From Nannochloropsis salina CCMP1776 (taxonomy: Eukaryota > Sar > Eustigmatophyceae > Eustigmatales > Monodopsidaceae): DNA of 64,000 nucleotides. A model generated the notes under the pieces. That model was given only the letters and a program-made list of their open reading frames with translations, searched no databases and was not told the origin of the DNA. Each line of letters begins with the position of its first letter. The first letter of the stretch is position 1. Location of the stretch: NCBI GenBank assembly GCA_004565275.1, contig SDOX01000002.1, positions 1,276,468 through 1,340,467 on the forward strand, given 5' to 3'. The translations under genes and the position numbers were made by a program. Of this stretch, positions 35,087 to 45,161 are shown in pieces.

Positions 35087-37999
35087 ATGATGAGGCACCT
35101 CATCCTGCGCTGTGCTTTGATAATCGCATTGACGCTTTATCCAGGTGTTTTTATGCGTTCGTCATCCACTACTGCGATTGTATGTGCTGCCACTACCGGA
35201 GATGGGAATCAAGGCGCAGTTACTGAAGTTCCCAATCGATCCTTGTGGGAACTTTCAGTGGTTTGGGACAAAGTAGGACACTTCGTGGCTCGACTAATAT
35301 CTGGATATGTCAGTCCGAATGGTGATTGCCTGAAGGGTAAAATTCAGGGATCGAGTGACGCACTTAAGGAAGCAACTCCACTTGCTGGTAACGAGAGCAT
35401 GACTGTTCAGAATACGTCACGTAATGACTCCGTACCAATGACAACGCACCGTCTTGAAAATCGTGAACTTGATTTGATCAAACAAGAATCTGATAAGGAA
35501 CAACGTAAACGTGCTTTGAAATGGATGCAGATCTCCAGAGCCAAAGATGTAATTCATCACGAGCGCGTATGGGCTACTTTGAATGAAGATAAGCATGACT
35601 TGGAGACCGCAAATGTCGTTACCAGCTCGCAGCAAGAAGAATCGCATGATCTACAGAATACCCGTCAAACCGTTCAAAACTCGCAACGGCCAGTATTAGT
35701 GGGAGATCTAGTAGAACATTATTCCTCCACTAGCACCGTCATGCAAGACATTTCCGATAGCACAGGCGAGAAACAATACGCGCAAGACACGCACAAGATT
35801 CTCCAAAGTTCCAATGAATCTCTTAAGTCCTCAGAGCAGCCTATAACTAAAGAGCAAGGCTCAACAGGGAGCGTGGACGATTCGTCTTCTATTCTAACAA
35901 CGGCAGAGGGTCATACCTCGGCACATGGCAATCAAATTCAGGGAGATGAAGACTCGGAGAAGTCTGTCTTTGAAAAGGCCTCTACACCGTCAGATGGGGT
36001 ACACTCAAATGTTCGTCGGCTTTTTATCCATCCTGAGGAAGCTAAATTCAGAGCGGGCCCAAAATCAGAAGCAGATGCGAGTAACAATTTCGGTAGTCCC
36101 TACTATGGCAAGGATGGCGGACTTTGGTCTAAAGTTCATCACAAGTCTGATGCGCTTACGGGTTTTCCATTACAAAGCCATGATATAAATCATGGACAAC
36201 GCATTCACGGGCATCATCGTCATTTACGGCAACAAGCGAACCCGGACATGACGGAGATGGAGCTTGCTGAAGTTCGGGATGAGGCACGGGAGGAATTGTT
36301 GCAGGCCTTGCGACATGCCTCGAAAAAGACTCAAACGCAGCGATCCGACGCCTCGGTGAAGGTCAACTTAGAGTCGATCTTAAATGCCTTAGCGGTCGAT
36401 CGTCCCGCGGTTGCAGGGCTAACGACAGATTTAAACGGCGAAAAGAAGCTCGACCCTGAAATTGATGTCAAGAAGGAACAAATACTCTTGCCAGGGACTA
36501 AAAATCAGCCAGAGGTAGAGAGTCCTATGCCTTTAGGTCGTCGCAATCTCCGGGGGCTGCAACAAGCAGGAATTGACACTGGAGCCGGTGTCGGAGCGGC
36601 CTTAGCGGGTTCGCTTACCGAGGCACAGAAAGCAGAAATGAGACAGATTTTTTACGATGCGGCGCTGGCCATGGTGAGGGAATTGGCTCGACAGGCGTTA
36701 AACTCTGAGCAAAGAGGTAACGCAAATACTAATCCCCTTCATTCAGGGTTAGAACAGGGTGCAGGAACCAATGCTATCAGCCAAGACGCATACACGAACG
36801 CATTCAACGCTATGATCAATGCAATCGGCTCGAAGGAGGCGAAAAATGTGAATGACGCAATCGCCTCGCACTCTGGAGGTCCTGGTGGAGTGGAAAAAGG
36901 CGGAGGAAAAAAAGGTATTTCTAAAGGGGCTGATGGAAAGGCGTCAGTTACAAAGAAAAGCCTCTTGGAGGTAGCCCGTGAGGTTGCTCGTCACAACAGT
37001 CCCTCCGCAGCTCGCCCTCCTGCGCCATCGGCTTACAGGCCCAACGGGCCCCGAACATTGCGAGGTTTGAAGAACGCCTCTATCCGTATCCCTGTACCGT
37101 TTACACGAGATCCGTCCTCGAACGACTCATCGCCCACATTTGTTTATAATGGGAGCGACGCCGTGTTTGTGCCTTTGCGTCAGGTGGATCCCTCTGCGCA
37201 AGACGAAGCCTTTTCCCGTATCCGTCCGTTAGGCCCGATCATTCAAGGAGCGTCAGGAGCTCTTGGTGGAGAGGCTATAACAAAACTGGGAGAGGTCAAA
37301 TCTTTATCAGGAGGGCTGGGTAACGTCAAGGGTAATGAGAAGTTCGTAGCTGACGCCGATTGGGCTGCAATAGTCTTGTCAATGCTTACAGAACACCAAG
37401 GAAAAGAAGACATTGATCAAGAGCCGAGTAAACGCTTCTTGATTGGCCTTGAGACATCCTCTTTACCCGCTATGGATCCCCTTCATCCCCTGGCTGACGT
37501 GTCGGATCACACGATGGCGGCAGGGGATACGAGATCGAGAATGTCAACGGGAGCGGACCCTACATTTGACGATGCCCTGGGTATGGCAACTAAAAATGAT
37601 TTTACACCCAAACTTGAGTCGCGTACAGGGCTTCTACAGCATCCATCCACTCCTTCCGTCCGCGCAAATAGCGGTCCGCATTCTCACAAGCTAGGGATAG
37701 CAACGCCAGCGGATGGACTCGGTAAAGTTATATCCAGAATGACGGGGCCATTGGAGGCCGGCAACATGGATCAAGAAGAGCGAAAGGGAGATATAACCAA
37801 GGTGCAGTCAGAAGACAGAAGCGACCTGGCACGAACGCAAAAAGGTCGTTTAGATGATAAATTCTACGAGCGCGCAACGAGCCAGCTGATGTCGCACAGT
37901 GCCCGCAATTTTCAAAAAATGCAAGACGCAGTAAACAGCATCATGGCACAGGAAGGAATTATGACATGGGAGGACGAGATGAATGATTTTAATGGTTAG
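35087..37999 (+). CDS. large secreted protein with repeated helical module, 970 aa, intronless
   Basis: A single exon from one of two adjacent ATGs (35087, 35090) to the stop. Residues 1-22 (MMRHLILRCALIIALTLYPG) are a signal peptide or anchor. The first 350 residues are Ser/Thr/Gln/Asp-rich with sequons. A module starts near residue 372: HGHHRHLRQQ, MTEMELAEVRDEAREELLQ, then LESILNALAVDRPAVAGL. A second lead-in, RRNLRGLQQAG (about 484), precedes LTEAQKAEMRQIFYDAALAM, and a third RTLRGLKNAS lies near 654. These match the module in the gene at 24026 (LSEEDLEKLR..., LATLLSLDD...DKPAVSFL). A Gly/Lys-rich stretch at about 605-625 (GGVEKGGGKKGISKG) is low complexity. The lack of introns contrasts with the relative's five exons. 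Function is unknown. Confidence 0.8.
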   Translation: MMRHLILRCALIIALTLYPGVFMRSSSTTAIVCAATTGDGNQGAVTEVPNRSLWELSVVWDKVGHFVARLISGYVSPNGDCLKGKIQGSSDALKEATPLAGNESMTVQNTSRNDSVPMTTHRLENRELDLIKQESDKEQRKRALKWMQISRAKDVIHHERVWATLNEDKHDLETANVVTSSQQEESHDLQNTRQTVQNSQRPVLVGDLVEHYSSTSTVMQDISDSTGEKQYAQDTHKILQSSNESLKSSEQPITKEQGSTGSVDDSSSILTTAEGHTSAHGNQIQGDEDSEKSVFEKASTPSDGVHSNVRRLFIHPEEAKFRAGPKSEADASNNFGSPYYGKDGGLWSKVHHKSDALTGFPLQSHDINHGQRIHGHHRHLRQQANPDMTEMELAEVRDEAREELLQALRHASKKTQTQRSDASVKVNLESILNALAVDRPAVAGLTTDLNGEKKLDPEIDVKKEQILLPGTKNQPEVESPMPLGRRNLRGLQQAGIDTGAGVGAALAGSLTEAQKAEMRQIFYDAALAMVRELARQALNSEQRGNANTNPLHSGLEQGAGTNAISQDAYTNAFNAMINAIGSKEAKNVNDAIASHSGGPGGVEKGGGKKGISKGADGKASVTKKSLLEVAREVARHNSPSAARPPAPSAYRPNGPRTLRGLKNASIRIPVPFTRDPSSNDSSPTFVYNGSDAVFVPLRQVDPSAQDEAFSRIRPLGPIIQGASGALGGEAITKLGEVKSLSGGLGNVKGNEKFVADADWAAIVLSMLTEHQGKEDIDQEPSKRFLIGLETSSLPAMDPLHPLADVSDHTMAAGDTRSRMSTGADPTFDDALGMATKNDFTPKLESRTGLLQHPSTPSVRANSGPHSHKLGIATPADGLGKVISRMTGPLEAGNMDQEERKGDITKVQSEDRSDLARTQKGRLDDKFYERATSQLMSHSARNFQKMQDAVNSIMAQEGIMTWEDEMNDFNG

Positions 38000-39484
38000 A
38001 GAGGAATAGTCAGTCAACAGTATGAAATACGATGACACTTTTTAAAGGTAAGAGAGATCGCATTTATAGCAAGTGATAAAGTTTACTCTTCACTGTATGC
38101 AATCTGCTCTACACTACGGATAGAAGACATTCATGCAAATAAAGCAGCAGAGAAATGCCATACACATACGGAGCATCTATCTCTAGTATGTGCGCACAAT
38201 AGTAACAAATAAAAAGTGCAATATTCTCAAACAAAATGTAAGGTCACAACAGAAAAGAGGGTTGACACACAGAGAGATATACAATCCTTCTTCATCTTGT
38301 ACATTAATTAGCAAAGGCATCATTTAATTATTGGAAAACGCATTTCCCGATTGTGCTCGTGCATTCAAGGGAATAATTTATGTAGAAGAGCGATGCCCGG
38401 ATCTCTTTTGGTATCTATAGACTGCATTCCCAGCTTTTGGAAGTGTGTGAGCCTTCTTCTGTTAACCTCTACTGCCTCATTTGATGACAAATGTCTCGTA
38501 TTGTTCAAAAGGTACATTTGGTAGTGTTGAATATCCAGTTCCCTGATTTTAAACGATTCGTCTTCCTACTGCCCCCTTTCTTTCCTATTACATACAGGTG
38601 GATTACCGCTTTAATAAGCAGTGGTACTGATTCGAATGCTGCTGTCGCTGCGGTTGATCCCGCTTATTGTGCTACACTTTCCTGGTTGATAACCAATCTA
38701 TACGAGTCTAAGCATCTCGCAGGCATCAATAAAGCATGCTTTTTCGCGTACTGATAGTTTCTCGCGTACTGCCCTATATTATCAACTTGGAAGCTGGTGT
38801 CGCGCTTGCAAATTGAAGTAGTATCAATCTATTTTTCCTGCCTCTTCTCTTGTATTGTGCTATAGTCTAGCTAGCTGCTGCTAGTCCTAATTTATTTGCT
38901 ACGCGTTTATTTCACGTCGCTAATAGATGACATAATTTGTCAAAAGGCCGCATAAAATTTATTCAAAATGGGTTTTTAGTAGATCTCGATTCATTTGTTG
39001 GCATTTATTCTCCAACGTCGCCACTTCTTTTTCAAGAAGGTACGTGTGTACATAATTTATATCTAGAATTTTTTCATAGGCTGCTTAAAGTCTTGTCACA
39101 ATCACAGCGCAAATGTATTGTCGGCCGTGAAAGATGTCGGGACGTTTTGCAAAAGACACTCAAAGGTAGATTCAAAAAACCGTTTAAAATTTGAAGTGTG
39201 CCTGTTCGTGCGGGGGGAGCAGTTTCAGTGGAGCAGATGGAAATTTTTCTCAGGCTTCCATCCTAAGAGTATCCTTGCCGTAAACTGGTTTTGTATTGCG
39301 AAAATCTATAAGGATGAGCTACTACTCTGTCAGCACGCCAATCTTTGTGTACGGAGTGAACACAAGTGGCAGGGACACCAGAAGAGACCATATAAGATCG
39401 TGTGCGTAAGTGAACGGGACGAGAAGGAGCACAGCGATTCAACTCTCCCTAGAATACGAGAGATATGCATGTTCACCCCTCTGA
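38000..39484. other. mostly non-coding, AT-rich
   Basis: About 1.5 kb that I cannot assign. An ATG at 38491 reads MSRIVQK to a GTACAT donor, and an acceptor at about 38598 would give a 17-residue peptide ending QWY, too little to call a gene. An open frame near 39118-39543 contains a tryptophan-rich stretch (FQWSRWKFFSGFHP) but has no clear partners. Confidence 0.3.
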
Positions 39485-39799
39485 ACCTTTATTTGTTACT
39501 TCCGCACTTTATCGAGCTGGGGTGTCTATGCAAAGTCCTCTAAAAGCGTAGCACGTACTAGAAGACGTGTAGCTGCCAATAAGACGGAAAGACATTCAGA
39601 AGACACTCAAAGTAGTCTTAGTTTAGAATTCATAGAGACATCAAGCCCTGGTTCTGCCTTGTGTAGTGAATATTATGATATGTTGGAGTCAAACAACGAA
39701 GGGACTTTAATGAGAGGTGGTAGTACGATGTCATCCGAGCACAGACAAGCGTTTGTTTCGAGCCTTCGAAAAGGGATGATGATTCAGAGCGATACATAG
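39485..39799 (+). other. candidate terminal exon of an unknown gene
   Basis: An open frame of 104 codons without its own early ATG reads like real protein: SVARTRRRVAANKTERHSED, then SLEFIETSSPGSALCSEYYD, then SSEHRQAFVSSLRKGMMIQS and a stop at 39797. Codon use resembles the low-GC genes at 24-38 kb. Upstream exons may lie in 38.9-39.5 kb, but I could not connect them. It may instead be a remnant. Confidence 0.35.
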
Positions 39800-39950
39800 C
39801 TGCTCCACATAACGGCCTTATACAGATGTCCCTCTATCTAAATAGTTTTCACGTTGATATTCACTGTTTCATACTTTCTTTCTATCCCCTCCTCTTTCAA
39901 ACCGTAGCTACAGGGAGAAGCAATAGGTGGAAACACAGGCATCTAGGTCA

Positions 39951-42900
39951 ATGGACACCGCACCAACGGTGACATCGCTTCAGCTAGATTCATCTACAAG
40001 CTCCACTTTGCCTTCTTCCTCAGACCTGACATTATCATCTTCTTCCGCTATTACGACTCCTCCCTCCTTACCAATGTGCACCGCCGTGCATCCCTCGATC
40101 GCAACAACGCTTTCTCCCTCGCTCTCCTCTTCCTCAGCCTTCCTTTCTTCATCCACGCATTCTCTCAGCGGTGGATTAAGTCTCCCAAGTACTACTGCGG
40201 ACCAATTACTCCCGAGCCTGCAAAGCAGCACTAGAAGTCTTGGGGGTGACAGCACTACGAGTTCGAGCAGCAAAACGACCTCTGGCAAAGCGAAGGGAGC
40301 AGGAGGAAAGAAGAAGGAGGGAGGATCTCAAGGAAATGGTAGGAAACCTGCAAATGCCCCGGTTACAATCGCCCATTCTCGCACAGGGCACATGTGGACT
40401 TCTGAGCAGGATGATTTGCTCAGGTAAGGGAAAATTTTCGAAAGGGGAAGATGGGAAAGAGGATATAAAATGGGAAGACAAGGGGGGTAGTGAGTAGGAC
40501 CTACAATAAAACCCTTAATTAACCGCTTTCTTTGCCCGGTCGTGATCGTTTGTACAGAGAGGCCATTTTGCGGAACGGTACAGACGAATGGGCTGCCATC
40601 ACGGAGCACATGCTCCCCTTCTCTTTTTCGAGCGACGAGTGCGCCGTTCGCTGGGACGAGATCAAAGATGTCCCTGTGAAAGGACCCTGGTCCGTTGAGG
40701 AGGTATGGAGTAGCAAAAAGAGGAGGAGAGAGTGTGAAAAGAATAGAAAGGTAGATGGCCGAGGGCAGAGCAGGACATCAACGTTGCGGCTTCATTTGCA
40801 TCTCAGACTCACTCCTCTTTTTGCCTTTAGGACGCCCTCCTCCAGCTGCTTGTGGGTCGATATGGGCCACGGCCAAAGAAATGGTCGATGCTGGCCCAAC
40901 ACATCCCCGGGCGGGCGGGAAAGCAGTGCCGAGAGCGGTGGCTAAACCACCTAGATCGAAGCGTGAAGAAAGGGGAATGGGAGGAGGGCGAGGACGCTAT
41001 CCTGTGCGATGCCCAGCGGCGTCTGGGCAACAAATGGAGTGAGATTGCCAAACTCCTGCCCGGAAGGGCAGAGAATAGCGTCAAAAACCGCTTCAAGTAA
41101 GTGCAAGAATGCAAAAGACGGGTCGAGGGAGAAAATGACAAGTGGAGGGCCGAGAAAGGAGCAGCAGTAGGGGTAGCTGCGAGTACTAATGCGACTCTTT
41201 CCCTCTTTCCCCTTTCCCCTTCTGTTCCTCTTCCTCATCTCTCCTCCCTGCTATTCTCTTCTACGCTCCAGCTCACTTATCACGCGCCGAAACTCCCATC
41301 GCTATGGCCCCGGGCCCCTGGGTGTAGGCGAGCTCTCCACCATCCTGCCCTCTTCCTCCGCCCCTCCCTCGGCCCCGTGCACACCGTCGAAGACCACAGC
41401 TACCCCAACTCCCACCATCCCTGCTCCGGGAGCAATGCCTAGGCCACAGGGCCCCCCCATAGTCTCCTTTCCATTCTCATCCTCGCCTGCTCGTCCTGCG
41501 ATGGGCCCGAGCACTGGCGCTGGATCCAAGCGGAAAACGGAGGGCGCAAAGGGGGAAGGAGGGGAGGCCAGGAAGAAGACTTGCTTGAGCAAATCAGCAG
41601 CTCAGGAAGGGCAAGGCGGGAAAAAAGAGGGAGCTGCTGCCTCCAAGAAACAGGGAGGACAAGGTGTTTCGGACAAAGAGGGGGCTGATGCGCCTATTCC
41701 CTCCGGCCCCACATTCTATTCCCCCACCTCGATGGGAGCTTATTTTGCCTTCCTCAACAAGTTCGACCCCCAGCAATTTCTGCAACTAACCCAGCAGCAA
41801 CAGCAACTCCTGTTTCCAGCCCAGCCATCGTCCGGGCTCAGCTTTGGGGCAGGACTTCCCTTTCTTCCCCAGCCCACCGGAGCTGGCACGCTGCACGCTC
41901 CACCGACCTTCCTCCCTACCGCCCCGCTTCCACCAGCCACGACCAATAAGACTAAGGGCCAGACCAAAAAGGAAGCAAAGGAGCAGGAGGACACTCAGCA
42001 TAAGCAACAACACGGGCAAGAGTTGGCGAGCGAGCTGCAAGTTTTCCTTGGAGCTCCCCTGTCTACGGACGCATCCCTTGCTCCTCCTCCCTGTTTCCCG
42101 CCGGCTTCCTCGTCTTCCTCTGCCCCCTCCGCCGCTGGTTCAATTTTGCCAGTCACAGAGGCCGATACTCAAGATTACCTTTCCCAGCTGGGGCTCCTGC
42201 AGCCAAAGCCCGCCGTCTCCCCCTCTTCTTCTTTCCTCCCTCCATCGTCGACTCCTACGCTCGCCGTAGCGGACGAAAAGTCCCGGAGGGAAGCGGCCGC
42301 GGGGGCCCGGGAAGGAGCACATCTGCGTGCAAAGGACGTCGGCATTGGGTCCGGTTCTTCCCTGAGCATTGACATGCCCGGCGAGCCACAGTACGTAATG
42401 GACGGAGGAATGGAGAGGGAAATACTTTTTGTGAAAATGTTTTTCTGGGGGCACCCAACAGTTGTCAGCGCTGTGCTTAACTAGTTTGCGTTCTCCGATT
42501 TTACCTTTCCTTACCCCTACAGCGGACTTGCGTCGGAGGCGGGGCAAGGCCCGCAGGTTGACGACTTATTCTTCGCGCAGGGAGAGGCCCAGGTAGGAAA
42601 GACGTGAATGACAGGAGTCGCTGGAGATAGAATCGAAGGATGCACGGGCATTTTCAACATAGTCGCACGAATAGAGACTAACCATTGAGCAACTACCGAG
42701 CGTGTCATGGGCCGGTCCGTAGAGAGGAGGAAGAGAGTCAGAGAGCGGCACGGAGGCACCAGGAGCGCCCTGCTCGCCTCCTAGTTGTGCAGCTTCCCAC
42801 CCTTGGCTGTCCAAGGAGACATGGAAGAGGTCCTAGAGGCGCAGGAGGACGTCACGGTCGTCACTTTTTTAAGATAATCCCTGCGCTCTTTCCCACTCGT

Positions 42901-43502
42901 GTCCGTTTTTCTTCTTTTTCCTCCTGCGTCTCTAGGACCTCTTCCATGTCTCCTTAGACAGCCAAGGGTGGGAAGCTGCACAACTAGGAGGCGAGCAGGA
43001 CGCTCCTGGTGCCTCCGTGCCGCTCTCTGACTCTCTTCCTCCTCTCTACGGACCGGCCCATGACACGCTCAAGGCAGAAGGACGAGATGGAAAAGAGCCG
43101 CATCAAGTGTTAAATAATACTCCTTTGGAGCAAGAAAGAGGTGAAGGGGGAGAAGAAGGAGGGGTGTTCATGCAACACTTCCTGACAGCCTTTGGAGCGG
43201 CTGAGCAAGTGCTGCCGCCCTGCTCCCAGGCGGAGGGACAGCACCAGCACACTGACAAGGCTAGTGGCAGAGGCAGCAGCCTTGGATCCTGGAGGGAAGA
43301 GAGAAGAGATGGAGGTAAAACCCTGAAACGAGGGAGGAGGGAGGAAGAGGATGATGATTCTAACATGATGCATCTGATGATGATGAGCGCGTCGTCAACG
43401 GCCATAGAAGAGATGCTGACGGATCTTGTCGATCATGATAAGGAAGAAGATAACGTATGGGGAGATGATCAAATCAAGCGGCAACGACTTGAAATTCTGT
43501 GA
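39951..43502 (+). CDS. three-repeat (R1R2R3) MYB transcription factor, 879 aa
   Basis: Six exons (39951-40423, 40558-40702, 40831-41096, 41272-42390, 42523-42592, 42936-43502) close in phase. Residues 1-145 are Ser/Thr-rich. R1 starts at GHMWTSEQDDLLREAI (about 146-195), R2 at KGPWSVEEDALLQLL with CRERWLNHL (about 200-252), and R3 at KGEWEEGEDAIL with NSVKNRFNSLITRR (about 255-305). All three keep the spaced tryptophans that pack each helix-turn-helix, and the linker and R3 match animal/plant 3R-MYBs that control cell-cycle genes. The C-terminal 570 residues are Pro/Ser/Gln-rich (FLQLTQQQQQLLFPAQ), like an activation domain. The long last exon ends in acidic and Met/Asp-rich sequence. Its 5' end lies inside a 151-bp inverted repeat (42698-43070). 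Confidence 0.93.
42698..43070. repeat. 151-bp inverted repeat spanning a splice acceptor
   Basis: Left arm 42698-42848 and right arm 42920-43070 are reverse complements with three mismatches in 151 bp; the spacer is 71 bp. The left arm is entirely within the last MYB intron. The right arm covers the acceptor (42934-42935) and the first 135 nt of the last exon. The primary transcript can therefore fold into a long hairpin that buries the acceptor. The exon copy is the parent, since it encodes protein in phase. Confidence 0.95.
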
Positions 43503-45161
43503 AGAAAGGCGCCTAATGAACGGGAGAAAAGGGGAACAAAAGGGGGTTCGTGAGTCGCTTGAGAGCTAAGCGACCATAAAAAGAAGCCGTAGAAATGCAT
43601 ATGGGGAGATGACGAGGGAAAGACTCATCAGGATGAAATGCTATGAGCGAGGCTTATACATCAATGGTAGAGAGGGAAGGCAAATGGAGAGCAAGGGGAT
43701 TCTTTATCGTGTGAGACCTGAGAGGAGGATACATCATACCCTTAGCCTGCATTATCTCTATTGAAACCTACATTGCTATGGAGACATCTATGTCACTCCT
43801 TAAGAATATGGAAGGAGAAAAGAGGAGACCCCAGAAGAGAGAGGGTGAATAGTTCCGAAAGTATCAGCACTATCTCCACACATGCCGGTGTGGTGGGCAA
43901 ATCTTTTCGTGTTACTGCGTGATTCGAAGAAGGCGGAATTGGGGAAATAAGGTGTGAGATTTGCCAAGAAATGGCACCGCTGATGCCTTTGCTGGAATCT
44001 TGAATTTTTGAGCGCTTTTTGACTTGATGGGTCAGAGATATATGACTTATCGTGGGATCGGATGACTTCAATATTTAAGGTCGCCTGATAGATGCCATGA
44101 GCACTCAAGAAGCAGCAATTCCAGTGCATGTAAGTTTAAACATCGAGGTACATTTACATGAAAGTCGCTCGATAATTACATCGAGAAGAGCTGATGTTTA
44201 AATGAGGAAGCGTCGGATCCGGGATAAATTTGTAGCAAAGGTAGAGAAATCGCACGAAAGACGGTGAGAAGACTTGCGCAAGCGGCTTGTATGAGCTTGT
44301 GAGGACTGACCTATGCTATATAAGATGATCCTTCAATGATAAGGGACCAACCACTTCATTTGCGCAATAATTACAAAAGGACATAAAACAAAAGCATTGT
44401 GTATCATTCCAAGCCTAACGGCGTCAAAAAGGATCTCCTCCTCAATATTTATGTCCCACACTTATTTTGACTTATCTGAGAGCTTCTTATTCTTTTCTTC
44501 AATTTACATTAAAAAATATACAAGAATTGGAGAGACAATAAGACTTTGGTACATCCGAACCCCGGAACACGATTTCTCTGCCCGTGTAAAATCAAACAGG
44601 AAAATATGTCTTGGGGCAAGAGTTTGCACCCATGATTGTTTTTTATGAAAGGTGATTTAAATTTACAGAAATAAAAACCAGATTAAGAGGGGTCTCGAGG
44701 GGAATGAAAAGGAAAGCAGCAATACTTAAAGTAAGCCGACTCGCTTGCCCTCGAGGGCATCGATTTGAACCTTCAAATTCAACGGCCGTAAACGGTTTCG
44801 ACGTATTTAGCTCGATCCTTAATTAATTCCCTGTGAGAGCATGTCTCCCTGTCCCTCATCAATGTCTCCGGCTATTCTAAGATTTCAGAGGCTTTCACAA
44901 TCGACACGTGGAGCAATTTTATTCTAAGTAATTGTGAAGCAAAAGCCATGACGTAATATCAGGGTGATCGTGTCCTTTCTTCTTGTCATAATCCTGTGTG
45001 GAGCATTTCCAGCCCTGTGCCAATAAACAAAATGTGTCGCGCAAAATTTAATGTAACCACATTAAGATTTTACCAAGAAAAAAGCTGTGCTTCGCCAGAA
45101 GCAAACGACGTCAATATTCTCTCGAATATGATTCAGCTATCCATAGCTTCCCTCGAGTTCA
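43503..45161. other. intergenic, nothing recognised
   Basis: About 1.65 kb between the MYB and ankyrin genes. Left part purine-rich, right part AT-rich. I found no exon or RNA gene. The right end should carry the ankyrin gene promoter and a CTATATAAG stretch occurs at 45221-45229, though that lies within the longest reading of the ankyrin frame. Confidence 0.4.

Noticed and set aside
42566-42981. Minus-strand open frames around the MYB intron repeating MYB-like residues
   Set aside because: They are translations of the inverted copy of the last MYB exon and not a separate gene.
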